From positions 868,001 through 932,000 of the forward strand of contig JAEURQ010000002.1 in assembly GCA_016788425.1 (NCBI GenBank): a DNA stretch of 64,000 nt. The letters run 5' to 3'. Below are positions 9,138-17,733 of this stretch, piece by piece. The DNA is from Chthonomonas sp. Lineage in GTDB: Bacteria > Armatimonadota > Fimbriimonadia > Fimbriimonadales > Fimbriimonadaceae. The notes under the pieces are model-generated. The model was not told the origin of the DNA and searched no databases. It saw nothing but the letters and a program-made list of their open reading frames with translations. Each line of letters opens with the position of its first letter. Position 1 is the first letter of the stretch. The translations under genes and the position numbers were made by a program.

Positions 9138-9911
9138 GTGCGCATCGCCACGTTCAACGCCAATTCTGTCCGCCTGCGAACCGACCACCTGCTCGACTGG
9201 ATGGCCGAGCACGACCCTGACGTGGTGTGCATACAAGAAATCAAGTGCGAAGACGATAAGTTTCCGGTGGAGGAGTTTGCCGAGATCGGCTACTCGTCGC
9301 TGGTTTACGGACAAAAGGCGCGGCACGGCGTGGCCATGCTTTATCGCGGCGTGATGCGCGATCCGCAGCGCGGCTTCCCCAACCCAGCGATGGTGGACGA
9401 TGCCCGCTTGCAGGCGGCGGAAATTGATGGTGTGCGCATCATCAATACCTACGTCCCCAACGGAACCGCCGTCGGCGGCGACAAGTGGACCTACAAAATG
9501 CAGTGGCTGGAGGAGTTTTCGCGCTACTTACAGGGCGAGTTGCGGCGCTACGACAAAGTCATTTGGCTCGGCGACATCAACATTGCGCGGCAACCGCTCG
9601 ACGTGTACGATTCGGGCCGCCTGCTGGGGAAAGTTGGCCACCATCCGGCAGAGTTTGAGCGCCTCGACGCAATCCTGGAGCACGGCCTTGCCGACATGTT
9701 CCGCAAGTTCAACGCCGAGGGCGGCTACTACTCGTTCTGGGAGTTTGTCGATATCCGCGCGTTTGGCGCAAATCGGGGTTGGCGCATTGATCACATCTAC
9801 GCCAACCCCGGCATGGCCGAGCTCTGCACCGCATGCTGGATTGATCGCAGCCTGCGCGAGCAAGAGCGGCCCAGCGACCACACGATTGTGGCCGCGGACT
9901 TCGCCGTCTAA
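9138..9911 (+). CDS. xth: Exodeoxyribonuclease III / AP endonuclease
   Basis: DNA repair nuclease of the ExoIII/APE1 family, 257 residues. It cleaves at abasic sites and removes 3' blocking groups. Conserved catalytic elements are visible: Asn in FNANSVR (residue 8), Glu in CIQEIKCED (about 34), YVPNG (about 114), GDINIA (about 150), the GWRIDHI segment (about 218) and the terminal SDH in RPSDHTIV. The GTG at 9138 gives the canonical MRIATFN start. A TATCGT hexamer ends 6 nt before it, so the transcript may be leaderless. The longer frame upstream lacks family similarity. Confidence 0.95.
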   Translation: MRIATFNANSVRLRTDHLLDWMAEHDPDVVCIQEIKCEDDKFPVEEFAEIGYSSLVYGQKARHGVAMLYRGVMRDPQRGFPNPAMVDDARLQAAEIDGVRIINTYVPNGTAVGGDKWTYKMQWLEEFSRYLQGELRRYDKVIWLGDINIARQPLDVYDSGRLLGKVGHHPAEFERLDAILEHGLADMFRKFNAEGGYYSFWEFVDIRAFGANRGWRIDHIYANPGMAELCTACWIDRSLREQERPSDHTIVAADFAV

Positions 9912-11143
9912 ACCACGCTGGCTGCCTTCACTTGGCTGACCGAGATATCGCCCGCCACCGCGCTGATGTCGATGGAGCCGACGCCTTCGCCAAGCGTTCC
10001 GGTGACCCGCTTCTCTTGATCTGTTCGATCGCCGAGCTCGAGGTCCGATTTTACGGTCCCGCTCAAGGTCGAGAGCGTTACCCTCGCCGAGTTGCCGTCG
10101 GCCAAGTTCAGCACCGTGTCGCCGGAAACCGTGCGCAGGGTCATGGTCCCGTCAAAGGCGTTCTGCAGACCGACCTTCACGTCGCCGCTCACGGCTTCGA
10201 TCGCGACCACGCGGCCGCTGAAGGCCTCGACCACCACGTCGCCGCTGGCCGAGCGTGCATTTAGCGACCCCGAAGATTCGACCACGCTGATGTTGCCCGA
10301 CTTATCTTCGATTGAGATGCTGGGCGAGGTAACCCGCTCCAGCGAGACGTCGCCGCTCGCCGTGGAAATCTCCACCACGCCGCTCGTGTTGGTCACCTTC
10401 ACATCGCCCGACGCGCCATTGACCCGCACGTTACCGTTAATCTGCTCGACAACCACGTTCCCCGAGCGCGTTTTGAGCTCCAGGTTGGCGTCGTGGCTCA
10501 GGTGGATCGTGAGGTCCGCGACCATGCCCTGAATCTGCGGCAGCTTGATATCCACAAATTGCTCGGACTCCTCAATCATGAGCAGGAAGCCTTCGGCCCG
10601 ATTATCAGCCTCTTCTTGAGTCGCGGCCTGAATCTGCGCGGTCGCGCTCACCTTTCCCAGAGGACTGCCGCCCATGACCTTGACCATACCGGCCGAGTTG
10701 TCAATCCGCAAGGTCTTGCTGGCATCAAAGGCCAGCGGCAATTCTTGCGTGCGGGTGGCGACGGTTCCCAGGAACGACAAATTGATCTTGCCTTCCGAGA
10801 TGTCGCGCGCGGCATCGCGGATCGCTTCGAAGCCACGCTTGGCACCGCTGCGAATCTGGTCAGATACATCCTTCCAGTTCACCGACGAGGAGATGTCGCG
10901 TCCCAGCTTTTCGATGGCATCCATGGCTGCGCGCAAAGGATCCTTCTCGCCCTCTTCCTTAGCCGGCTCTTCGGGAGTCGGAGGCGGCGTGGTTTCGGCG
11001 CGATCCCAGGCTTGTGCCTCGGGCGGAACGGGCGGCGGCACGGAGCCCCCTCCCTGAATCGCTTCCACCAAATCCATGGCGTCGTCCGCCGAGAGCTTGC
11101 CTTCTTCCACAAGGCGCATGATTCTTCGTAGATCGTCTGACAT
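9908..11143 (-). CDS. DUF4097-type putative adhesin with SHOCT-like N-terminus
   Basis: A 411-residue protein. The first 30 residues form a short helical domain (MSDDLRRIMRLVEEGKLSAD) of the kind found at the start of YvlB/SHOCT-like proteins. A Pro/Glu-rich linker follows, and the C-terminal two thirds is a right-handed beta-helix-like series of short repeats with recurring SGDV, SGNI and SGRV turns (about residues 240-400), typical of DUF4097. No signal peptide or membrane helix is visible, so its location is uncertain. The start lies 1 nt after the stop of the DUF2089 gene. Homologous pairs occur in many bacteria and are often linked to cell-envelope stress; that link is family knowledge, not shown here. 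Confidence 0.83.
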   Translation of the reverse strand: MSDDLRRIMRLVEEGKLSADDAMDLVEAIQGGGSVPPPVPPEAQAWDRAETTPPPTPEEPAKEEGEKDPLRAAMDAIEKLGRDISSSVNWKDVSDQIRSGAKRGFEAIRDAARDISEGKINLSFLGTVATRTQELPLAFDASKTLRIDNSAGMVKVMGGSPLGKVSATAQIQAATQEEADNRAEGFLLMIEESEQFVDIKLPQIQGMVADLTIHLSHDANLELKTRSGNVVVEQINGNVRVNGASGDVKVTNTSGVVEISTASGDVSLERVTSPSISIEDKSGNISVVESSGSLNARSASGDVVVEAFSGRVVAIEAVSGDVKVGLQNAFDGTMTLRTVSGDTVLNLADGNSARVTLSTLSGTVKSDLELGDRTDQEKRVTGTLGEGVGSIDISAVAGDISVSQVKAASVV

Positions 11144-11144
11144 C

Positions 11145-11531
11145 TTAGTGTGTTTCCTCTCCTGAGATGCGGCGCTTCGCTTCGGCCGCGTCAATTTGTC
11201 CCTGTTCCAGTAAGTCGAGAATGGTGGCGCTTTCGGCGTTCGGAGCCCGGCGCGAGGATTCCTTAACGGGCACGATATCGAGCGCGGCGAGCAGCGCATC
11301 AATGCGCTTGACGACCGTCGGATAGCTAATGCCCATCTCCCGCTCGATCAGCGTAATCACGCCTCGGCAACGGAGGAAGGTTTCCAGAAACTGCGAGTTC
11401 TCGTCGTCCAACCGGCTCCATCGCGGAATCGCGAATTCGCCGCGTACGGTGATCTCACCGTCGGTGGTCGTCAGCTCGGAAACCACGAACGGCTTCCCCG
11501 AGATCGGATCGGTACCAGGAAGGTTTCTCAT
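11145..11531 (-). CDS. DUF2089-family putative transcriptional regulator
   Basis: A 128-residue protein matching DUF2089: FLETFLRCRGVITLIEREMG followed by ISYPTVVKRIDALLAAL is the family's helix-turn-helix-like core (about residues 48-86). The C-terminus ILDLLEQGQIDAAEAKRRI resembles the SHOCT-like helices at the start of the downstream protein. The N-terminal part, which often carries a zinc ribbon in this family, has no Cys pair here, so the metal site appears lost. ATG 11531 is preferred to GTG 11552 because the latter lies inside a 12-bp inverted repeat that probably controls the gene. It is followed directly by the DUF4097 gene, forming a two-gene operon. Confidence 0.83.
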   Translation of the reverse strand: MRNLPGTDPISGKPFVVSELTTTDGEITVRGEFAIPRWSRLDDENSQFLETFLRCRGVITLIEREMGISYPTVVKRIDALLAALDIVPVKESSRRAPNAESATILDLLEQGQIDAAEAKRRISGEETH

Positions 11532-11538
11532 ACAGAAA

Positions 11539-11566
11539 GCAACGCTTGACACAGGTCAAGCGTTGC
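11539..11566. promoter_or_regulatory. 12-bp perfect inverted repeat upstream of the DUF2089 gene
   Basis: Arms GCAACGCTTGAC (11539-11550) and GTCAAGCGTTGC (11555-11566) are perfectly complementary with a 4-nt centre ACAG. The repeat ends 7 nt before the ATG of the DUF2089 gene and contains TTGAC on both strands. It could be an operator for autoregulation, or a hairpin ending the upstream lipoprotein transcript (on the minus strand it is followed by only TTTCTGT). Confidence 0.6.
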
Positions 11567-11623
11567 AATTTCTCAGTGGAAGCTAAGAATTTCTTATATC
11601 TTAGGTCCAACTCCTCAAACCAT

Positions 11624-13294
11624 TTAGAATGGGAAGAAGGTCGAACTCACCGTCCACGGCATATCATCGCCGATCGCCGAATGATAGATGCCGGTGATCG
11701 TCGTTCCACTCAGGCTGCCGGTCGAGCCCGTGCCGCGATCGCCAAAGCTGTCCAGCCAGTTAAAGGTGACCACCGATCCGCTCGTTGACCCCACGCCAAC
11801 GATGCGGGTGGCCGAGAGGCTGTCGTACGCCGAAACGCTGATCGTGCCGCTCGCCTCGGCGAGCACGGCAAAGTAGCCGCCCGCGAACACACTGTCCGCA
11901 TCAAAGGCGCCGAAGAAGAGTCCACGACCCGCCGTAGTCACGCGGCTCAGCGAGACGCTCGCCGAACTGGAACCCTTTTTAATGTAGCCGCGGAAGTTGT
12001 CTTGATCACCAAATCCGGTGATTTCGCACAGCCCGTCGAGGGTTTCGCCGAACACTGCGCCTGGCGTATCGAACTCGCCAAAGGCGACGGGGTTCTCCTC
12101 GCGCAGCGAGCCTGTGCTGTTGACGCGGGCCGCTTCGTCGCTGGCGAAGACGACCACCGTAAACTGGCCGTTCTTCGCGAGTAATGCCACCTTGCCCATC
12201 CCGGTGACCGTTCCAAGGTACGTGCCGTCCGGGGTCAAATTTTGCAGCAAGGTGGTGGCTGCGTTACCGACCGCGGTCGTGCTGGTAAGGTCCGGCGCCG
12301 GCGTACCGAGCGCCAGGTAATCGGCCTCCCACGATTGGCAAATGCCTTGGAGGTCGCGGAACTGCGATCCGGTCACATTCGCGTCGGCGAGCGCAATCTG
12401 GTCGGTGATCGCTCGCCAACACACGGTGGTCACAAAGTCCAAATCGAGGCTTTCCGTGGACAGCGAGCTATCGGTGGTCAGGATTCCGCACACCCGAATG
12501 ACGCTGCTATCCAGGAGCGTCTTCGCGCTCCGAATCGCGTAATCCGAACTCGCCAAGAGATTGTTGAAGCCATACCGCCCCAGGCTATCCGTAGTCGTGG
12601 TCTCAATCACGACGTTGTCGCTCATGCGCACCAGGTTAACGGTCGCGCCGACCAGCGGCGTGGGATCATCGGGTCCGCGACCGGACACCTGCCCATCGGG
12701 AACATAGATGGTGCCGGTGACCAATCCGACCGGACCGCCGCCACCTCCGCCGCCACCCGTCGTGCCGCCGGTTGTCGAGCCAGTCGTTCCCGTCGTGCCC
12801 GTGGTACCGCCAGTGGTCGAGCCGGTCGTGCTACCGGTCGTTCCGCCCGTGGTCGAGCCGGTCGTTGAACCCGTCGTGCCGCCAGTTGTGGAGCCCGTGG
12901 TGCCACCCGTTGTACCGCCGGTTGTCGAACCAGTAGTTCCGCCGGTGGTTCCTCCGGTAGTCGAGCCGGTGGTCCCACCTGTAGTGCCACCTGTGGTTGA
13001 CCCTGTGGTACCGCCCGTCGTACCGCCCGTAGTTCCGCCAGTCGTACCACCTGTGGTTCCTCCGGTAGTCGAGCCGGTGGTCCCACCCGTAGTGCCGCCA
13101 GTGGTTGAGCCCGTCGTTCCGCCGGTCGTACCACCCGAAGTGGAGCCACTCGTTAGGCCGCCCGTGGTCGTGGGGCCTGGCACTTTTGCCGCGCCTCCAC
13201 CGCCACAGCCAACGGCAAATCCCCATACCGCTAAGCCGGCGAGGACCAAATTCTGAGGTGACAATCGCTTCTCCACGAGACACTCATTCCGCAT
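11624..13294 (-). CDS. Lipoprotein with long Thr-Thr-Gly repeat stalk
   Basis: A 556-residue predicted lipoprotein. The N-terminus has a hydrophobic segment ending in AVGC, a plausible lipobox, with Gly-rich sequence right after it. About residues 50-190 consist of TTGG/TTGS four-residue units, ending in a run of glycines: a flexible, possibly glycosylated stalk. A carboxypeptidase-regulatory-like beta-sandwich follows (VGATVNLVRMSDNVVIET... with a later GRYGFNNL motif). The C-terminal region (about 330-556) is beta-rich with no recognised enzyme motif. The start is set at ATG 13294 because it leaves a short signal peptide; an in-frame GTG 18 nt downstream is also possible. Confidence 0.75.
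   Translation of the reverse strand: MRNECLVEKRLSPQNLVLAGLAVWGFAVGCGGGGAAKVPGPTTTGGLTSGSTSGGTTGGTTGSTTGGTTGGTTGSTTGGTTGGTTGGTTGGTTGGTTGSTTGGTTGGTTGSTTGGTTGGTTGSTTGGTTGGTTGSTTGGTTGSTTGSTTGGTTGSTTGSTTGGTTGTTGTTGSTTGGTTGGGGGGGGPVGLVTGTIYVPDGQVSGRGPDDPTPLVGATVNLVRMSDNVVIETTTTDSLGRYGFNNLLASSDYAIRSAKTLLDSSVIRVCGILTTDSSLSTESLDLDFVTTVCWRAITDQIALADANVTGSQFRDLQGICQSWEADYLALGTPAPDLTSTTAVGNAATTLLQNLTPDGTYLGTVTGMGKVALLAKNGQFTVVVFASDEAARVNSTGSLREENPVAFGEFDTPGAVFGETLDGLCEITGFGDQDNFRGYIKKGSSSASVSLSRVTTAGRGLFFGAFDADSVFAGGYFAVLAEASGTISVSAYDSLSATRIVGVGSTSGSVVTFNWLDSFGDRGTGSTGSLSGTTITGIYHSAIGDDMPWTVSSTFFPF
12729..13146. repeat. Coding tandem repeat (12-nt units) inside the lipoprotein gene
   Basis: Degenerate 12-nt units encode TTGG or TTGS on the minus strand. 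Synonymous third positions vary, so the tract is old. A block of about 40 bp starting at 12947 recurs almost unchanged at 13055, a 108-nt offset, indicating a more recent duplication within the tract. Confidence 0.85.
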
Positions 13295-13323
13295 CCCGGC
13301 GGATTTACGTGCTCGTAATGTTA

Positions 13324-14490
13324 CTAGGCTGAGGCAATCCACGCCTCGCTGATGAGGCGAATCGTGCGCTCGATGTCCGAGTCCAGTCCGACACTCAATC
13401 GCACCAACCCGTCCGTCAGCCCCATCGCATGGCGCTCTTCCTCAGGGATCTCCGAGCTCGTGCTGCCGCCCGGATTGCTAATGAGCGTCCGGTGGAAGCC
13501 CAGGCTGACCGCGATGAGCCCCACGCCTCGCGACTCCATGCCCATCATAAACTGGCGCGCCCGCTCTTGCGAACCGGCGTCCACCACGACCATGCCGCTG
13601 TCGCCTTGGCACGGACGCTTTTGACGCTGAAACAGCGCGTATTGCGGGTGTGACTCGTGCCCCGGATAGTAGACCTTCGCGCCGTCGGCCATCAGCGCGT
13701 TGCTGACCATCGCCGCATTGCGGCTGTGACGCTCCATACGCACGTCGAGCGTGCCCAGATTTTTGAGGATGCTCGCGGCGCGAATCGCATCGAGCGTGGG
13801 CCCAAGCAACATGCTCATGCCATCGCCGACATCAATAAGTCGAGCGCGAAACTCCGCCGAGCAACAGATGGCACCGGCCACGCAATCGCTGCTGCCGTTG
13901 ATGTACTTGGTCATGCTGTGAATCACGATGTCCGCGCCGAGCGCGAGCGGCCGCATGACAAGCGGGCAAAACGTGTTGTCAACCAGCAGTTGCGCCCCGA
14001 CTCCGTGAGTCATGTCCGCCAATGCGGCAATATCGCAGACTTCGAGCAACGGGTTGCTGACCGATTCGGTGAATACAACTCGGGTCTTGTCGCTGATCGC
14101 CGCTTGCACCGAGCCCAAGTCTCGCATATCAACAAACTTCACGGTGATTCCGAACCGCGGAAACACGTTCTTGAACAGCGCGTACGTGCCGCCGTACAGC
14201 ATGCGGCTCGCGACGATTTCGTCGCCCGCCTGCGCGAGTTGCAACACTGCGCAGGTGATGGCGGCCATGCCGCTGGCGGTGACCACCGCGGATTCGGAGC
14301 CTTCCATCGCGGCGACTCCGGCGGCAAGCGCATCGCTGCTCGGGTGACTGTGCCGCGAGTAAAGGTAGCAGTCCTCCACTTCGCCGGCAAAGACGCCCTT
14401 CATCGTGGCCGGATCGCGATAAAAGAAAGTACTGCTATCGCAAATCGGCGGGTTGACGCCAAAAGCATGTTCGGGTTGATCGCTCGTCAT
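13324..14490 (-). CDS. Cys/Met metabolism PLP-dependent lyase/transferase
   Basis: A 388-residue fold-type I PLP enzyme of the cystathionine gamma-synthase/methionine gamma-lyase family. Visible family blocks are YLYSRHSHPSSDALAAGVAA (substrate entry), the PLP phosphate site SGMAAI (about residue 92), DNTFCPLV (about 165) and the Schiff-base Lys in HSMTKYINGSSD (about 195). Cytoplasmic. It has a purine-rich AGAGGA upstream of the ATG, so this gene does use a leader. Whether it makes cystathionine, uses O-acetylhomoserine plus sulfide, or degrades methionine cannot be decided from sequence alone. It has no clear functional neighbour. Confidence 0.9.
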   Translation of the reverse strand: MTSDQPEHAFGVNPPICDSSTFFYRDPATMKGVFAGEVEDCYLYSRHSHPSSDALAAGVAAMEGSESAVVTASGMAAITCAVLQLAQAGDEIVASRMLYGGTYALFKNVFPRFGITVKFVDMRDLGSVQAAISDKTRVVFTESVSNPLLEVCDIAALADMTHGVGAQLLVDNTFCPLVMRPLALGADIVIHSMTKYINGSSDCVAGAICCSAEFRARLIDVGDGMSMLLGPTLDAIRAASILKNLGTLDVRMERHSRNAAMVSNALMADGAKVYYPGHESHPQYALFQRQKRPCQGDSGMVVVDAGSQERARQFMMGMESRGVGLIAVSLGFHRTLISNPGGSTSSEIPEEERHAMGLTDGLVRLSVGLDSDIERTIRLISEAWIASA

Positions 14491-14604
14491 TGAGTCCTCT
14501 GTTTGTAGTTTATGCCACGAATCCTAAGAATCAAAGGTTAGACGCGAACATTTAACTAATTGTTGACGAGGTTTTCAACAGGAACGGAAAAAGCCCTGAT
14601 CGCG

Positions 14605-14610
14605 TAAACT
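14605..14610 (+). promoter_or_regulatory. -10-like TAAACT 6 nt before ccmE
   Basis: TAAACT is followed by AGGGTT and the GTG start at 14617. The 12-mer GTAAACTAGGGT also occurs before ylxR. No Shine-Dalgarno sequence is present. Confidence 0.5.
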
Positions 14611-14616
14611 AGGGTT

Positions 14617-15000
14617 GTGAAAGGTCGCTGGATCGTTCCCACCCTGTGCGTCACTCTCGGCGTCGGTTTAATGACCGCCGCTTTGATTGCGAACGCAAGT
14701 CCCTACGTTGATGTCGCGGCCGCCCGCACCATGGACGGAACCGACCTCCACGTGGCCGGAAAGCTTGTGCCAGGCACTCTCAAAAGCTCGCCCAAGGATA
14801 ACCTGGTGGCGTTTGAGCTAAAGGACGAGAAGGGCGCGATCATGCCTGTGAGCTACAAAGGCATCGAGCCGGGCAACCTCCAGCAAACCGACAAGATTGT
14901 GGCGATCGGCGGATTCCAAGACAAAGTGTTTGTCGCCAACAAACTGCTGGTGAAGTGCCCTAGCAAGTACGAGTCGACCAAGAAGGAACCCGCTAACTAG
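14617..15000 (+). CDS. ccmE: Cytochrome c maturation heme chaperone CcmE, CxxxY type
   Basis: A 127-residue CcmE. It has an N-terminal membrane anchor (residues 6-27), then the OB-fold with LHVAGKLVPGTL (44-55), VAFELKD (64-70) and VSYKGIEPG (78-86). In enterobacterial CcmE, heme is bound covalently at the His of HxxxY. Here the matching position is Cys in CPSKY (114-118), the variant known from some deltaproteobacteria and archaea with the so-called system I*. It delivers heme to CcmF, encoded next with a 1-nt overlap of the stop and start codons. Confidence 0.9.
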   Translation: MKGRWIVPTLCVTLGVGLMTAALIANASPYVDVAAARTMDGTDLHVAGKLVPGTLKSSPKDNLVAFELKDEKGAIMPVSYKGIEPGNLQQTDKIVAIGGFQDKVFVANKLLVKCPSKYESTKKEPAN

Positions 15001-17390
15001 TGGACCAGCACCTTCTGGAGCAGTTGCCCAAGCCGCCCCAGTGGGGCATGTTGGTGGGCTCGGCCGGAACTTGGCTGATTTTCCTCGCGATTGCGGCCTT
15101 CTTTCTGGTTGCCGTTGGCGCGTTCCTCCGCCGCGAAAAGCTCGTCCAACGCTCGTTTGTGGTCGGCTCCAGCAGTTTGTTGCTGGCGTTTGTGGCTCTC
15201 GGCGTGCTTATGGTGGGCGGCCAATATCAGTACCGCTACGTGTGGGCCCACACCGACAACCACATTGACCTTGGGTATCGCATCGCCGCCATTTGGAGTG
15301 GCCAAGAAGGCAGTTTCCTCCTCTGGGCGGTGGCCAGCGCCATTTTCGGGCTGATCGTCGCGCCGCGAACGCAGCACTACCGCACGGCGTTCACGGTGGC
15401 ATTCAGCGTGTTTCTGCTGGCGTTGGCTGGCATCCTCGCGTTCGAATCGCCGTTCAAAATTCAACTGATCGAAGGGCACCTGCTCATGCCGCCCGACGGC
15501 AACGGGCTCACACCGTCGCTCATCAACTACTGGGTCAAGATTCACCCGCCCACGATTTTTCTTGGGTTCGGGTCGCTCACCGTTCTGTACAGTTTTGCGA
15601 TGGCCGCGCTGGTCACCCGCGACTTCACCAACTGGGTAAAGATCGCCCGCCCCTGGATCATTCTTTGCAGCACACTGCTGGGCATTGGCCTCGCGATGGG
15701 TGGATTTTGGGCCTACGAAACGCTAGGCTGGGGCGGATTCTGGGCGTGGGACCCGGTGGAGAACACCAGCTTCGTCCCGTGGGTATGGAGCCTCGCGCTG
15801 CTTCATGGCGTGTTTGTGCAGCAGACCAAAAACAAGTGGCACGGCATGAACCTGGTGCTCGCCGGAACCGCATTCTTGAGCTTTGTCTACGGCACGTTCC
15901 TCACCCGAAGCGGATACCTCGGCGACACCAGCGTGCACAGCTTCGCCCAAATGGAGCGCCACGCGCTGCAGATTCTCATCGGCGTGCTTGTACTTTCGGC
16001 GCTGGCGTTCGTCGGTCTCTACCTCGCGCGGCGCAAAAGTATTCCGGTCGCCGAGCCCGCCGAAAAGGGTCTCACCTTGGAGCGAAGCTACGGCTGGGCG
16101 GCGTGGCTCTTCCTTGCTTTGGGCGCCGCTGCCGCCATCGGCATGAGCGTGCCGCTCATCACGCTCATTACCCAAGGCAAGCAGGCCACGGTCAACGAGG
16201 AGGTCTACAACCAGGTCACGACCTGGATGTTCATCCCGATGGTTCTGGCCATGGCCATTGCGCCCTACCTCCGATGGCGACCAACCTCGATGAAGGAAGT
16301 GTTCGACCGCGTGACCTACCCGCTCACCGCCTCGCTGGTCGTGGTGTCGTTACTGATCTACTGGCTCAAAACTCTGCCCGCTGAGTTCCGCGTCCCCGCT
16401 GGCGCACTCACCACCGGGCTCGGCAAGCTCGGCGTGCCGACGCTGTACTGGGTGTTTTTCCTCGCGTGGCTTTGCTTGTTCGGCATCTGCGCGAACATTG
16501 CTCGCATTGCCCAATCGGTGCGCCGGTCCCCGGCTGGAATCGGCAGCTTCATCTCCCACGTGGGCGTAATCACTGCCATGCTTGGCTTGGTCGTGAGCCG
16601 AGGGTTGCAGGTCAAGGAGCAGTTCACGCTGCAAGGCGACAAACCCACCCAAGCGCTCGGCTACTCGATTCGAATGGCCGGACGCACGGCCGACTTTTAC
16701 ACCCGCGAAAACAAGATTAAGCTGGAACTCACCGATGCCAAGGGCCGCGTGACCAAGGCCACGCCGACCCTCTACTACGTGCCCGCGAAGGGCGATCAAA
16801 CCGAAGATCAGTCGGTTGTCCGACCGGCGATCGAGTTCCGTGGGCTCTACGATGTGTACGTCAACCTCGGCAAGATGGTCTTTGAAGTCGGCGACCCCGT
16901 GGACCTCAAGAAGGGCCAAACGATGGTCGTCGAGGAGTCGGGCTACGAGGTTCACTACGAGAAGTTTCGGCGTGACGGCGAGGCCGGGCAGACCGGCACC
17001 AAGTTCTTCGCAGACCTCTTGGTGAAGAACCCCGAGGGCAAGGTGCTGCGCGTGAGTCCTGGCATGCAGGTCACCGGCGAAGGGCCGAACTTCATTCTCG
17101 CCGACGCCGGGCCGTACAAAATCGCGATGCGCCGGATGGAAGCCTCCGACCAAAGCGTGACCTTGGAGCTGTTCTATACAGATCCGGTGTATCCCGCCGA
17201 GATTTACTTTAAGCCGTTGCCGATTCTGGTTTGGGTGGGCGCGGGTATCATGACGATCGGCGGATTTTGGGCTGCGTGGTACCGCAGAAAGTCCCATGTT
17301 CCCGCCGGAGCCGGAACGCCCGATGCGCCCGTCGCGTCGGACAGAGGGTCGGAAGACACACAGAACAATGCGACTATCCCAGTTGCTTAA
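15000..17390 (+). CDS. ccmF: Cytochrome c heme lyase CcmF
   Basis: A 796-residue multi-spanning inner-membrane protein that attaches heme to apocytochrome c. The tryptophan-rich heme-handling motif WGGFWAWDPVEN is at residues 244-255, with IHPPTIFLGFG (181-191) before it and FLTRSGYLGDTSVHSFA (about 299-315) after it, all strongly conserved in CcmF. A large extracytoplasmic domain (about 535-735) and a last membrane helix near 745-765 complete it. The start is GTG, sharing its G with the ccmE stop. ccmA-D and ccmG/H are not in the window. The 3' end overlaps panD by 23 nt. Confidence 0.95.
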   Translation: MDQHLLEQLPKPPQWGMLVGSAGTWLIFLAIAAFFLVAVGAFLRREKLVQRSFVVGSSSLLLAFVALGVLMVGGQYQYRYVWAHTDNHIDLGYRIAAIWSGQEGSFLLWAVASAIFGLIVAPRTQHYRTAFTVAFSVFLLALAGILAFESPFKIQLIEGHLLMPPDGNGLTPSLINYWVKIHPPTIFLGFGSLTVLYSFAMAALVTRDFTNWVKIARPWIILCSTLLGIGLAMGGFWAYETLGWGGFWAWDPVENTSFVPWVWSLALLHGVFVQQTKNKWHGMNLVLAGTAFLSFVYGTFLTRSGYLGDTSVHSFAQMERHALQILIGVLVLSALAFVGLYLARRKSIPVAEPAEKGLTLERSYGWAAWLFLALGAAAAIGMSVPLITLITQGKQATVNEEVYNQVTTWMFIPMVLAMAIAPYLRWRPTSMKEVFDRVTYPLTASLVVVSLLIYWLKTLPAEFRVPAGALTTGLGKLGVPTLYWVFFLAWLCLFGICANIARIAQSVRRSPAGIGSFISHVGVITAMLGLVVSRGLQVKEQFTLQGDKPTQALGYSIRMAGRTADFYTRENKIKLELTDAKGRVTKATPTLYYVPAKGDQTEDQSVVRPAIEFRGLYDVYVNLGKMVFEVGDPVDLKKGQTMVVEESGYEVHYEKFRRDGEAGQTGTKFFADLLVKNPEGKVLRVSPGMQVTGEGPNFILADAGPYKIAMRRMEASDQSVTLELFYTDPVYPAEIYFKPLPILVWVGAGIMTIGGFWAAWYRRKSHVPAGAGTPDAPVASDRGSEDTQNNATIPVA

Positions 17391-17730
17391 GGCAAAAATT
17401 CACCACGGTCACGTCACCTATGCCAACCCCGATTACGTGGGCAGCATTGAGGTGGACCACGAGCTCATGGCCAAGATCGGCCTGCAAGATGGCGAACTCG
17501 TCAAGGTCTGGGCCGTGGATCACACCGCTCGGATCGAAACCTACATCTTTGGCGGTCCGCGCAACGTCATCGGCCTCAACGGCGGGGCGGCTCACTTTTT
17601 CAAGGCGGGCGACCGCATTATCATTGCTGCGTTCGATCTGAGCGACGAACCGATCACGCCCAAAATGGTGCTGCTCAACGAGCACAATGAGATCGTCCGC
17701 GACATGACCCCCTACTCCATTGTTGGCTGA
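17368..17730 (+). CDS. panD: Aspartate 1-decarboxylase (pyruvoyl enzyme)
   Basis: Makes beta-alanine from aspartate for pantothenate and CoA synthesis. 120 residues, normal length. The self-cleavage site is intact: GS at residues 25-26 in DYVGSIEV, which yields the pyruvoyl group. Other conserved positions are K8-K10 in LLKAKIHH, Y59 in RIETYIFG, and the NGGAAHFFKAGD block (family NGAAA.l...GD). The ATG at 17368 is supported by alignment with the family N-terminus, although it lies inside the end of ccmF. pyrE follows after 3 nt. Confidence 0.95.
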   Translation: MRLSQLLKAKIHHGHVTYANPDYVGSIEVDHELMAKIGLQDGELVKVWAVDHTARIETYIFGGPRNVIGLNGGAAHFFKAGDRIIIAAFDLSDEPITPKMVLLNEHNEIVRDMTPYSIVG

Positions 17731-17733
17731 CCC

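Noticed and set aside
12729-13146. CRISPR-like repeat array
   Set aside because: Units are 12 nt, contiguous and in frame within a coding gene; there are no spacers and no cas genes.
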